From an uncultured Coriobacteriia bacterium (lineage in GTDB: Bacteria > Actinomycetota > Coriobacteriia > Anaerosomatales > Anaerosomataceae): a stretch of 40,250 nucleotides of DNA. Positions 16,155 through 23,779 of this stretch are shown piece after piece. Location of the stretch: assembly GCA_927439865.1 (NCBI GenBank), contig CAKMKD010000127.1, positions 1 to 40,250 on the forward strand. The letters are read 5' to 3'. Every line of letters begins with the position of its first letter. Within the stretch, counting starts at the first letter, position 1. The notes under the pieces are model-generated. The model was not told the DNA's origin, did not search any database, and worked only from the letters and a program-made list of their open reading frames with translations. A program made the translations under genes and the position numbers.

Positions 16155-16174
16155 TTGTCGTTCTTGGAGGCACG

Positions 16175-16858
16175 ATGTTGTCGACGGTGTTCCATTGGGT
16201 CGGCTACGGGTTGTGTCATCAGCTGCCGGAGCGCTCGCTGTTCTCCGGGGGCTTCCAGCTCCCCGTGTGCGCGCGCGACACCGGCATCTATGCAGGGTTC
16301 GTCCTGGCCCTCATCGCGATTTCGCTGTTGGAGCGAGGCCGACGTCCTTCCGGGCTGCCACGAGCTTGGGTCATTGCCGTGGGCGCACTCCTCTTCAGCA
16401 CGATGGTGATTGATGGAGTGTCGTCGTACGCGGGTTGGCGTGAGACCACCAACGACATTCGCCTCATAACCGGGCTTGCCGCGGGGTATTCGATGACGTT
16501 GATCGTCGTTCCGATGCTGAACGGGCAACTCTGGACCACGGTGTCTCGCGCGCGCTTGCTCGACGGCTGGCGGGGAGCGGCCTGGCTCGGCACGATACCG
16601 CTATCCTTTGCGATCCTCCGTTGGGTTCTGCCTGCAACGGGTGTGCTGTACCCGATCCTGCTGACCGTTGCCGTGATTGGCACGTACATGGCCGTGAACC
16701 TGGTTCTGGTTTCGCTCATTCCTTCTCTGGAGCGGAAGATGACCTCGCTCCTCAGCGCCCCGATTCTTCTGGGCGCCGCGCTTGTGTTGACAGTGGCTGA
16801 ACTGGCCCTGGCTTCTCTGTTGCGTTCTGCGGCCGAACGATTCGCATCGGGGTTGTGA
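16175..16858 (+). CDS. DUF2085 membrane protein
   Basis: The 227-residue protein starts at ATG 16175 with GGAGG at 16166-16170. The N-terminus has the DUF2085 signature 'CHQLPERSLFSGG' followed by 'QLPVCARDTGIYAGF'; both conserved cysteines and the CARD(T/S)G motif are present. About six membrane helices follow. Members are found in bacteria and archaea, and their role is unknown; the conserved His, Cys, Arg and Asp face one side of the membrane and suggest a metal site. It lies 61 bases after tRNA-Pro and may depend on read-through from the tRNA promoter. Confidence 0.9.
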   Translation: MLSTVFHWVGYGLCHQLPERSLFSGGFQLPVCARDTGIYAGFVLALIAISLLERGRRPSGLPRAWVIAVGALLFSTMVIDGVSSYAGWRETTNDIRLITGLAAGYSMTLIVVPMLNGQLWTTVSRARLLDGWRGAAWLGTIPLSFAILRWVLPATGVLYPILLTVAVIGTYMAVNLVLVSLIPSLERKMTSLLSAPILLGAALVLTVAELALASLLRSAAERFASGL

Positions 16859-16935
16859 TGCCCGTTTCCACGACGCCGTCGATGCGGTAAGGTTCTTCTT
16901 GATTGATGGCGGTGGGGCCGGCAGGAGGGTCGTCC

Positions 16936-17178
16936 ATGGTGTACACGAACAAGAATGCCATCCGCGTGATGATCATCACGAAGGATCATCGGATAGAAGG
17001 CGAGATGTACATCCTGGAGGGCAGTCGGCTCACGGACGCCCTTAATTCCAAGAGCAAGGACTTCTACGCGCTGACCGGTGCGAAGATATGGCGAGTATCC
17101 GACGAGACGCTCATCGCATCTCCTGAGTATGTCGCCATCGCCAGAGAAGCGATTACAGCAATCTTCCCTGTGGAGTAG
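16936..17178 (+). CDS. Small conserved-looking protein, function unknown
   Basis: The product is 80 residues from ATG 16936, with AGGAGG at 16923-16928 seven bases upstream. The first 40 residues alternate in a way that suggests beta strands ('AIRVMIITKDHRIEGEMYIL'), and the next part has a short loop and 'FYALTGAKIW' like an OB- or SH3-type barrel. There is no signal peptide or membrane helix. The gene is preceded by DUF2085 and followed by another small gene. I recognise no named family with confidence. Confidence 0.75.
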   Translation: MVYTNKNAIRVMIITKDHRIEGEMYILEGSRLTDALNSKSKDFYALTGAKIWRVSDETLIASPEYVAIAREAITAIFPVE

Positions 17179-17215
17179 CCATTTCAGTTCGTGTCAGACC
17201 TCGGTAGTAATCTTT

Positions 17216-17235
17216 CCTCGAACACCCGTTCGAGG
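17216..17235 (+). promoter_or_regulatory. Hairpin overlapping a ribosome binding site
   Basis: CCTCGAA pairs perfectly with TTCGAGG around the loop CACCCG. The right arm contains the first half of the Shine-Dalgarno GAGGAGG (17232-17238) of the gene at 17244. Folding would limit ribosome access; it could also end transcription of the preceding gene, but no T-run follows. Confidence 0.5.
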
Positions 17236-17243
17236 AGGAAACC

Positions 17244-17642
17244 ATGCAATCTGCCACGACGTCATGCACGCATACCACGAGCATTCGCTCAACGCTCGCG
17301 GACCTGGTGAGCGACGCGGTTCGAGTCCACGGAGCCGAGCCCGAGACGGCGCGCATCGCAGCAGCAGCCACAGAACGCGCACTCATTGGTCGGATGCGGA
17401 CGCAGACGTTCGGTCCTGACGAAGTCCGGAGGGTGCGGGCCTACTTCGGTGCCGTTCTCCGCTCACAGTCCTTCAAACGAGCGCGACGTGGCGATGCCCA
17501 CTACCGGAACCGGATCAAGGTTGCAACGCTTGTGGATGATCTGCGATCGGTTGGGATGCCGGCGGAGAGAATCCGCGAGGAGGTCGCATCCTTCTTCGGC
17601 GAGCAGGGACTTCAGCTGCTTGAGGTCGAGGCGGTGGCCTAA
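17244..17642 (+). CDS. Soluble protein of unknown function
   Basis: This 132-residue protein begins at ATG 17244, with GAGGAGG at 17232-17238 five bases upstream. It is predicted to be all-helical and is rich in Arg, Ala and Glu. The central part 'FGPDEVRRVRAYFGAVLRSQSFKRARRGDAHYRNRI' is basic and may bind nucleic acid, and the C-terminal part ('GMPAERIREEVASFFGEQG') has the look of a short helix-turn-helix. I do not recognise the family. Its last four bases overlap the end of the convergent lipoprotein gene. Confidence 0.7.
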   Translation: MQSATTSCTHTTSIRSTLADLVSDAVRVHGAEPETARIAAAATERALIGRMRTQTFGPDEVRRVRAYFGAVLRSQSFKRARRGDAHYRNRIKVATLVDDLRSVGMPAERIREEVASFFGEQGLQLLEVEAVA

Positions 17643-18088
17643 CGGAACGAAGACGATCCGATAATCTCGAGCGTCTCTTTGTCGAGGACCCACAGTCGTC
17701 GATGCACGAGGGTACCGCCCTCGTCACCCCACGCCTCCACGACAAGCCAAGCCGTTCTCCCGTCCACTGTTGCGGACTCAACGAGGACCGGGACAGCAGC
17801 TGTCTCGGTCGGGAAGTCCTTGGTGAGGACGTCCGCAAGCGCTGATGCGCCGGGACCCTTCGTTCGCAGTTCTTCCAGGCGCTTGCCCCGCATCTCCGGG
17901 GCATCCGCCGTCAGAACGTCCTTGACGTCGTCGATATTCGCCGTCAGCGCTGCTTCCTGCGCCGACTCCATCGTGTACTCACCGCCGGTGGGTATGTACT
18001 CGACGCCGGTATTGCTGCATCCGGAGATAAGACCAAGGAGCGCCAGCAGTGCTGCCAGCAGGACTGTCTTGCTTCGAGTACCCGGCAC
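17639..18088 (-). CDS. Secreted lipoprotein, function unknown
   Basis: The 149-residue protein starts at GTG 18088; AGGGAGG lies five bases upstream. It has a lipoprotein signal peptide: 'RSK' followed by a hydrophobic core and the lipobox LISGC, with the lipidated Cys at residue 24. The mature part has a short linker then a region ending in 'TLVHRRLWVLDKETLEIIGSSSF', which reads like a small beta-rich domain. It should be anchored on the outer face of the membrane. I recognise no family. The divergent SAM hydrolase gene starts 74 bases away. Confidence 0.85.
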   Translation of the reverse strand: MPGTRSKTVLLAALLALLGLISGCSNTGVEYIPTGGEYTMESAQEAALTANIDDVKDVLTADAPEMRGKRLEELRTKGPGASALADVLTKDFPTETAAVPVLVESATVDGRTAWLVVEAWGDEGGTLVHRRLWVLDKETLEIIGSSSFR

Positions 18089-18162
18089 AGTGACCTCCCT
18101 GAGTTTTCTGACTCAATAGTAAAGTAACACGCAGTGGAGCACAGTCGCCGATCGGGGGTTCC

Positions 18163-18969
18163 ATGCAGGCCATCATATGCTTCACCTCAGATTTCGGAAT
18201 GGGCGACACGTGGGTCGGCATGTGTCACGCGGTCATCTACCGCGCGTGCCCGCAGGCTCGCGTTGTTGACCTTGCGCATGACGTCCCCCCGTATGACATC
18301 CGCAAGGCAGCGGCGGTGGCGGCCTCGGGCGTCTGGCAGCTTCCTGAGGCCATCCATCTCGTGGTCGTGGATCCCGGAGTGGGAGGAGGTCGGCGCGACC
18401 TGTGCATCGTCACCTCCGGCGGGACTGTCCTTGTGGGTCCGGATAATGGCGTTCTGATTCCAGCTACGTGGCGAGCGGGGGGCATCTCGGAGGTATTCGT
18501 CATCGATCCCGAGGCTCTGACGTTCCGTTCGCCTCTTGCGACGTTCCACGCTCGAGACGTGCTTGCCCCTGCCGCCGCGGCACTGGCGTGTGGCGTCGAC
18601 CCCGCTGTCGTGGGTTTGCCAGTCGAGCCCGATTCTCTTGCGGGTGCCCCGTTCGCACGTGCTGACACCTCCAACGGCATTGTGAGCGCAGAGGTCGTCG
18701 ACGTGGACAGGTTCGGCTCGGTCCGTCTGGCTGTCTCCGCGCACGATCTCGACCAGATGGGACTTCGCCGTGCCACCCTGGAGATGAGATTCGAGCACGT
18801 AGCCATCGTCGCTCCGTTCGGAGCTACCTTCTCCGACGTGCCCGAGGGAGACCCCGTGGCCCTCATCGATTCGTCGGGCTGGCTCACGCTTGCGATACGG
18901 ATGGGAAGCGCAGCCGAACGGTACGGCATCGAGCCGGGGCACCACGTCCTGGTAGAGCAGCAGACGTAG
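18163..18969 (+). CDS. SAM hydrolase (DUF62, adenosine-forming)
   Basis: The 268-residue protein matches the SAM hydroxide adenosyltransferase family, related to the fluorinase and chlorinase. It has the motifs 'TSDFG', 'VVVDPGVGGGRR', 'VGPDNG' and 'FHARDVLAP'. The residues D70, R77 and H129 sit at the spacing of the catalytic Asp-Arg-His triad of the archaeal enzyme, which activates water to split SAM into adenosine and methionine. The halide-binding loop of fluorinases is absent. The start ATG 18163 follows GGGGG by five bases. The MTA phosphorylase 1.1 kb downstream also handles a SAM by-product, so the region may serve SAM turnover. Confidence 0.93.
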   Translation: MQAIICFTSDFGMGDTWVGMCHAVIYRACPQARVVDLAHDVPPYDIRKAAAVAASGVWQLPEAIHLVVVDPGVGGGRRDLCIVTSGGTVLVGPDNGVLIPATWRAGGISEVFVIDPEALTFRSPLATFHARDVLAPAAAALACGVDPAVVGLPVEPDSLAGAPFARADTSNGIVSAEVVDVDRFGSVRLAVSAHDLDQMGLRRATLEMRFEHVAIVAPFGATFSDVPEGDPVALIDSSGWLTLAIRMGSAAERYGIEPGHHVLVEQQT

Positions 18970-19037
18970 CACGGGCGCACCATGTCAGACCGCCGAGCGA
19001 CACTGTTCACATGCAGGACGTCGAGTCGGAGGTCGGG

Positions 19038-20042
19038 ATGAAAGCCACATACGTCGCTTCTCTCAAGGAAGGCATGAAGGTCGATTCTGCGTTTGCCCTC
19101 CGATCGAAGGAGCTTCGGGCTACCCGTTCTCGAGAAGCGTACCTGTCGCTTGAGATCGCTGATCGTACCGGACGAATCGCAGCTGTCATGTTCCAGCCAA
19201 ATAGGGCAGCTGAAGCGGTGCCTAGTGGCTCAATCGCGCGAGTGCGAGGGACCGTCACCACATATAGGGGTATCCTGCGCGTTTCGGTGGAGTCCCTTAC
19301 ACCTGCCGCGGAGTACGCAGCGTCGGACATGCTGCCTTCTGGTCCCCGCGATGCCCAGGAACTCGTAGCCGAATTGCGGGCACTGGTGCGTTCAGTGCGC
19401 AATCCTGAACTCTCGCGGCTGCTGCGAGGCGTCTTCGGCGACAAGGCGTTCTTCGCGCGATTCAAGGAGTGCCCCGCAGCGCAGACGAATCATCACGCGT
19501 ACATCGGCGGGCTGCTTGAGCACACGGTCTCGGTGGCGACGATGTGTGGCGCTCTCGCGGCGCTCTATCCTGAGATAGACCGTGACCTTCTTGTGTCGGG
19601 TGCGCTGCTGCATGACATCGGGAAGGTCGACGAGCTCGCCTATGGCACATCCATCGAGTACACCGACGAAGGCAGACTCCTCGGCCATGTGGTGCTCGGC
19701 GAGCGTCGACTGTGGAAAGCCATCACTGCGCTCGGAGATGATCTCCCCGGCGCCCTGGCGACGTCGCTGTCCCACCTCATGATCTCTCATCACGGCGAGC
19801 TGGAGTGGGGAGCTCCGAAGCGTCCTAGCATGCTCGAGGCGCTCGTTCTCCACCACGCTGACAACATGGACGCGCAGGCCGCAGGATTCGTTGCGGCAGC
19901 CAACGTCGCCGCACGTATCGATGAACCCTGGACCGACGCCACGAATCTGTTCCGGCGTCCACTGTATGCGCCGAGGTCCGAACGGGACAGTCGGAATGAG
20001 GATGTGGCGGAAGCTGAGATCGAGCTTCGTCGGGGTGCGTGA
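19038..20042 (+). CDS. YhaM-type 3'-5' exoribonuclease (OB-fold plus HD domain)
   Basis: The product is 334 residues from ATG 19038, which GGAGG at 19028-19032 precedes by five bases; the ATG at 19011 lacks a site. An N-terminal OB-fold (about 10-90) precedes an HD domain (about 130-290). The metal residues appear in 'NHHAYIGGLLEHTVSV', 'LLHDIGKVDEL' and 'ISHHGELEWG'. The order and the size match Bacillus YhaM, a Mn-dependent 3'-5' exonuclease of short RNA and single-stranded DNA. It is the only nuclease with this layout in the window. It lies 68 bases after the SAM hydrolase gene and may be cotranscribed. Confidence 0.9.
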   Translation: MKATYVASLKEGMKVDSAFALRSKELRATRSREAYLSLEIADRTGRIAAVMFQPNRAAEAVPSGSIARVRGTVTTYRGILRVSVESLTPAAEYAASDMLPSGPRDAQELVAELRALVRSVRNPELSRLLRGVFGDKAFFARFKECPAAQTNHHAYIGGLLEHTVSVATMCGALAALYPEIDRDLLVSGALLHDIGKVDELAYGTSIEYTDEGRLLGHVVLGERRLWKAITALGDDLPGALATSLSHLMISHHGELEWGAPKRPSMLEALVLHHADNMDAQAAGFVAAANVAARIDEPWTDATNLFRRPLYAPRSERDSRNEDVAEAEIELRRGA

Positions 20043-20119
20043 GGCGACTGACTATGGGCTACAATCCCTAGGAGCCGGACACGCGCCGTCGCAGGCGCCC
20101 GAACGATTCGAGGAGCACG

Positions 20120-20914
20120 ATGCAGTACCCACAAGCAGAGATCGGCGTCTTTGGCGGAAGCGGATTCTACTCCCTGCTCGAAGACCCCACCGAGTTCAAG
20201 GTAGATACACCTTACGGGGCACCGTCCTCCCCGGTGATGTTCGGCGAGATCGGCGGTCGCAAGGTGGCCTTTCTACCGCGGCACGGTAAGGATCATCAGT
20301 ACCCCCCGCACATGATCAACTACCGCGCCAATGTCTACGCAATGAAGATGCTTGGCGTGTCGCGCATCATCGGCCCGAACGCCTGCGGCTCGCTGCAGCC
20401 GAATGTGAAGCCGGGTGACTTCGTCATATGCGACCAATTCGTCGACCGCACTTGGGGTCGGACAGATACGTTCTATGACGGTCCGACCACCACGCATGTT
20501 TCCTCGGCCGATCCGTACTGTCCTGAGATGCGCACCGTTGCCATCGAGCGAGCGAAGGCTCTGGGCATCACCGTTCACGAGCAGGGAACGGTCGTGGTCA
20601 TCCAGGGTCCGCGCTTCTCAACACGCTCGGAGTCGAAGTGGTTCGCATCCCAGGGATGGGAAGTCATCAACATGACGCAGTATCCCGAGTGCTACCTCGC
20701 CCGGGAGCTGGAGATCTGCTACTGCAACATCTCGCTCATCACGGATCATGATGCAGGGACCGAAGGCGCGGAGCCCGTGTCGAACGAAGAGGTCGTTCGC
20801 GTTTTCGGCGAGAACAACGACAAGGTCCGTGCGTTGCTGCATGCGATGATCCCTGCGCTTCCGGCCGCGCGTGACTGCGTGTGTTCGCACGCTCTTGAGG
20901 GTGCGGCCTTCTAG
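20120..20914 (+). CDS. mtnP: S-methyl-5'-thioadenosine phosphorylase
   Basis: The 264-residue enzyme cleaves methylthioadenosine with phosphate to adenine and methylthioribose 1-phosphate, in the methionine salvage path. Sequence features are 'GGSGFYSLL' at the start (phosphate loop), 'FLPRHGKDHQYPPHMINYRAN', 'GPNACGSLQP' and 'INMTQYPECYLARE', the family signature. 'ITDHDAG' carries the Asp residues that favour 6-aminopurines. The size is normal. GAGGAG lies four bases before ATG 20120. A purine nucleoside phosphorylase acting on related substrates is the alternative. Confidence 0.93.
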   Translation: MQYPQAEIGVFGGSGFYSLLEDPTEFKVDTPYGAPSSPVMFGEIGGRKVAFLPRHGKDHQYPPHMINYRANVYAMKMLGVSRIIGPNACGSLQPNVKPGDFVICDQFVDRTWGRTDTFYDGPTTTHVSSADPYCPEMRTVAIERAKALGITVHEQGTVVVIQGPRFSTRSESKWFASQGWEVINMTQYPECYLARELEICYCNISLITDHDAGTEGAEPVSNEEVVRVFGENNDKVRALLHAMIPALPAARDCVCSHALEGAAF

Positions 20915-20967
20915 GCCACGGTGTGCGGGGCGGCCGTGAGCTGTCGTCCCGCTGAGAGGCGGCGGGT

Positions 20968-22089
20968 GTGTTCGGGCTTCGGTCGTTCACGATAGGTCGG
21001 TTCTTCGGGATTCCGCTCGAGGTCAACTCGAGCTGGTTCCTCGTGTTCTTTCTCGTCGCCTTTACGCTGAGCACCAGCTATCTCCCCGCAGCCCTGCCGG
21101 ACCAAAGCTCCACGATGCACGTGTTCATAGCACTGGTGATGACTGCCGCGTTCTTCGCTTCAATAGTCATCCACGAGTTCGCACACTCGCTCGTGGCGCG
21201 AGCCGGCGGACTGAAGATATCGCGAATCACGCTCTTCATCTTCGGCGGCGTGTCCCAGATGGACGATGAACCAAAGAGCCCCGGCCTCGAGTTCCTGATG
21301 GCTGCTGCCGGTCCCGGGATGAGCCTGGTTCTTTCGGGCATCGGCTTCGGCGCGCTCGCTTTCCTGCGCGGGGCCGGTGCAGGGCAGGTCCTGATCATCC
21401 CCGTGGAATACCTTACGTTCATCAACCTGTCCGTCGCCATCTTCAACATGCTGCCGGGGTTTCCGCTCGACGGGGGTCGGGTGCTTCGCTCGATACTCTG
21501 GGCGATCACGCACGACATGCTCAAGGCGACTCGCTGGGCAAGCCGGATGGGGCAGCTTCTCGGCTACGGGCTCATCGCGATTGCAGTCATCGGCGTGCTC
21601 AACGGGTCACTCGACCTGATCTGGTTCGCAGTCATGGGTTGGTTCCTGTCCACACTCGCGGGTGCCGCGTATCAGCAGCAGCTGCTGAAGGTGCGCCTTT
21701 CCGAGGTGACCCTTGCGTCCATCATGTCCTCACCGGTCGTTACGGTGCCCTCGGATGCAACGCTTGAGGAGATGGCTCACTCCTACTTCCTCGGCGGGCG
21801 TCACTCTCGCTATCCGGTGGTCGCTGAAGGTCGGGTCGTCGGGGTAATCGGGCTGCAGGCGCTTCGGGAAGTCCCGCGGGAGCAGTGGGCTGCGACGTCG
21901 GCGGGAGACGTCGCACACACGGACTTAGCCTCTGTTGTGGCCACCCCGGCGGTCACGGTGGACAGGATACTTCCTCAACTTGAGCCGAGCGGGGCGGGTG
22001 CGGTGCTGATCGTCGATGACGGTCGGCTGTCCGGCATCGTCACGCGTGCGGACGTGATCCGGCTCGTCAGCTCGCTTGATCATCAGTAG
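20968..22089 (+). CDS. Site-2-type membrane metalloprotease with CBS domains
   Basis: This 373-residue protein has an M50 peptidase domain with about six membrane helices. The zinc motif is HEFAHS and the third ligand Asp lies in 'NMLPGFPLDGGR'. Two CBS-type repeats follow from about residue 250, a set-up that binds adenosine ligands and gates some site-2 proteases. Such enzymes cut transmembrane segments of regulators such as anti-sigma factors. Start GTG 20968 follows AGAGGCGG by a few bases. The target is unknown. No anti-sigma gene lies nearby. Confidence 0.92.
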   Translation: MFGLRSFTIGRFFGIPLEVNSSWFLVFFLVAFTLSTSYLPAALPDQSSTMHVFIALVMTAAFFASIVIHEFAHSLVARAGGLKISRITLFIFGGVSQMDDEPKSPGLEFLMAAAGPGMSLVLSGIGFGALAFLRGAGAGQVLIIPVEYLTFINLSVAIFNMLPGFPLDGGRVLRSILWAITHDMLKATRWASRMGQLLGYGLIAIAVIGVLNGSLDLIWFAVMGWFLSTLAGAAYQQQLLKVRLSEVTLASIMSSPVVTVPSDATLEEMAHSYFLGGRHSRYPVVAEGRVVGVIGLQALREVPREQWAATSAGDVAHTDLASVVATPAVTVDRILPQLEPSGAGAVLIVDDGRLSGIVTRADVIRLVSSLDHQ

Positions 22090-22108
22090 GCTTCTTCGCC
22101 CTCATCGC

Positions 22109-22138
22109 TTGCCGGACTTTGTAACAAATGGTTACCAT
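22109..22138 (+). promoter_or_regulatory. Candidate rex promoter with imperfect palindrome
   Basis: TTGCCG (22109-22114) and TACCAT (22133-22138) are 18 bases apart. Between them TTGTAAC and GTTACCA form an inverted repeat with one mismatch (22119-22137). Rex often represses its own gene through a related palindrome, but this one departs from the classic Rex site, so the role is unproven. Confidence 0.4.
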
Positions 22139-22170
22139 TGCGCCACGGCATCTCTGGCGGAGGGCGACTC

Positions 22171-22824
22171 GTGTCGGACAAGCAGGGCAAGCGCATCCCC
22201 GAAGGTGTCATCGAGCGTCTTCCGCTCTACCTGGGCGTTCTCATCCAGCTGCGGCATGACGGACAATCCACCGTGTCCTCGGCTCGACTCGGCGAACTCA
22301 CTGACGTGAACCCGGCGCAGATTCGCCGTGACCTCACCCATTTCGGCTCCTTCGGCAAGCGGGGAGTGGGCTATGACATCGTCACGCTGGTAGATCGCGT
22401 CCAGCGCATTCTGGGCGCGGATCACGTGCACCGACTTGCGCTTGTGGGGGCCGGGAACCTCGGCTCCGCGATTGCGAACTACGACGGCCTTCGCCAGCAC
22501 GGATTCCATGTGACTGCGATTTTCGATGCGGACCCGTACAAAGTCGGCAGCCGTATCGGCGACATCATCGTGCAGCATATCGAGGATCTGACGCGTACAG
22601 TTGCCGACCAGAACATCCGGATCGGGGTCATCGCTGTGCCACCGGAGGCGGCCCAAGAGGTTGCAGACCGCTTCACGGACGCTGGTGTGCGAATCATGCT
22701 CAACTACACGCCCGTGATCGTACGCGTGCCGCCGACGGTCACACTGCACAACACCGACCCGGTACACGAGTTGCTTCATACGTTGTACTACCTGTCACGT
22801 CTCGATGGGGTCAGTAGAGTCTGA
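22171..22824 (+). CDS. rex: Redox-sensing transcriptional repressor Rex
   Basis: The 217-residue protein starts at GTG 22171 with GGAGGG at 22159-22164. A winged-helix DNA-binding domain ('VNPAQIRRDLTHFGSFGKRGVGY', the Rex signature) is followed by a Rossmann domain with GAGNLGSA that binds NADH. The C-terminal helix ('TDPVHELLHTLYYLSRL') swaps between subunits of the dimer. Rex binds DNA when NAD+ is high and lets go when NADH rises, so it controls fermentation and respiration genes. Good candidates here include the cytochrome gene, but I found no clear Rex site before it. Confidence 0.96.
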   Translation: MSDKQGKRIPEGVIERLPLYLGVLIQLRHDGQSTVSSARLGELTDVNPAQIRRDLTHFGSFGKRGVGYDIVTLVDRVQRILGADHVHRLALVGAGNLGSAIANYDGLRQHGFHVTAIFDADPYKVGSRIGDIIVQHIEDLTRTVADQNIRIGVIAVPPEAAQEVADRFTDAGVRIMLNYTPVIVRVPPTVTLHNTDPVHELLHTLYYLSRLDGVSRV

Positions 22825-22892
22825 CAGCATCGTCCGTGGCGGTGCGGGTGCTTAGGTGGTACGCTAACCTTCGTTGCATGAGCAGTATCCGG

Positions 22893-22915
22893 CGGCAGTA
22901 ATCTGCCGGTGTTTT
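22893..22915 (+). terminator. Terminator after rex
   Basis: CGGCAG pairs with CTGCCG around the loop TAAT, followed by GTGTTTT. It lies 68 bases after the rex stop and 16 bases before the tatA start, so it may also act as an attenuator for tatA. Confidence 0.65.
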
Positions 22916-22930
22916 CGATAGGAGGACGGT

Positions 22931-23149
22931 ATGGGAGCATTTGGAATGCCTGGTGGCTGGGAAGTCATCGCGATTCTCGCGGTCGTACTTCTGCTCTTCG
23001 GCCCGAGCCAGCTGCCGAAGCTCGCAAAGACGTTCGGCAAGTCGGCAAAGGCCCTGAAAGACGGCATGGAGGGCAAGCTTGCTGACGACGATGAAGACGT
23101 CAAAGAGTCAGTGAAGGCAGAGAAGTCCGACAAGGACGACAGCGCCTAG
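22931..23149 (+). CDS. tatA: Sec-independent protein translocase TatA
   Basis: This 72-residue protein has the TatA layout: a short N-terminus, one membrane helix ('WEVIAILAVVLLLFGPSQLP') with the conserved FGP-x-LP hinge, an amphipathic helix ('KLAKTFGKSAKALKDGMEG') and a charged tail rich in Asp and Lys. TatA forms the pore for folded proteins with twin-Arg signals. AGGAGG (22921-22926) precedes ATG 22931. No tatC is present in the window. Confidence 0.94.
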   Translation: MGAFGMPGGWEVIAILAVVLLLFGPSQLPKLAKTFGKSAKALKDGMEGKLADDDEDVKESVKAEKSDKDDSA

Positions 23150-23172
23150 AACTCATTTCGCACAGGTCGTTC

Positions 23173-23196
23173 CGAAGGCGCCCCTGGGCGCCTTCG
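23173..23196 (+). terminator. Hairpin after tatA
   Basis: CGAAGGCGCCC pairs with GGGCGCCTTCG, a stem of 11 bp around a two-base loop (shorter stem with a larger loop in practice). It starts 23 bases after tatA. No T-run follows, so the termination role is inferred. Confidence 0.6.
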
Positions 23197-23207
23197 CGCG
23201 TTGCGGG

Positions 23208-23235
23208 TTGTGCGTGGGCGGCATTGTTGTATACT
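23208..23235 (+). promoter_or_regulatory. Promoter of the greA-lysS transcript
   Basis: TTGTGC (23208-23213) and TATACT (23230-23235) have a 16-base spacer. It lies after the tatA terminator and 64 bases before greA. Confidence 0.55.
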
Positions 23236-23299
23236 CGCGTGAGCGTTTTGGCGGCCAGTGGCGCTGCCAGACATTGGAGCCTACCAAGTGGGAGCGTGC

Positions 23300-23773
23300 A
23301 TGCAGAAGGAAGTTGCCCTCACCCCCGAAGGACAGGCCCGCCTCGAGCAGGAACTGATCCATCTGGAGACGGTGCGTCGTCGTGAAGTTGGCGAGCGCAT
23401 CAAGGAAGCTAAAGAGTTCGGCGATATCTCGGAAAACTCCGAGTACGACGACGCCAAGAACGAGCAGGCGTGGGTCGAGAGCCGCATCATCGAAGTCAAT
23501 CAGATCCTCGCGCATGCGACTATCATTCAGGCGCCGAAGCGCAAGGACAAGGTGACCCTTGGCTCGAAGGTGGAGCTGCGCGATGCCGAGACGACCGAGG
23601 TGCACACGTATCACCTCGTCGGGTCGGCTGAAGCTGATCCCGTCAATGCGAAGATCTCGAATGAGTCGCCGGTCGGCCAGGCCGTCATCGGCAAGAAGAA
23701 GGGCGACATCGTGCGCGTCACCACGCCGCGCGGCGCCGTCATCGAGTACGAAGTCGTCTCCATCTCAAGCTAG
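23300..23773 (+). CDS. greA: Transcription elongation factor GreA
   Basis: The 157-residue protein starts at ATG 23300 with GGGAG five bases upstream; upstream in-frame codons are not family-like. The N-terminal coiled coil carries 'FGDISENSEYDDAKNEQ', with the acidic tip residues that enter the polymerase channel, and the C-terminal FKBP-like part has 'SPVGQAVIGKKKGD'. GreA helps backtracked RNA polymerase cleave the nascent RNA. The stop is six bases before lysS, so the two form an operon. Confidence 0.96.
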   Translation: MQKEVALTPEGQARLEQELIHLETVRRREVGERIKEAKEFGDISENSEYDDAKNEQAWVESRIIEVNQILAHATIIQAPKRKDKVTLGSKVELRDAETTEVHTYHLVGSAEADPVNAKISNESPVGQAVIGKKKGDIVRVTTPRGAVIEYEVVSISS

Positions 23774-23779
23774 CCGCCG

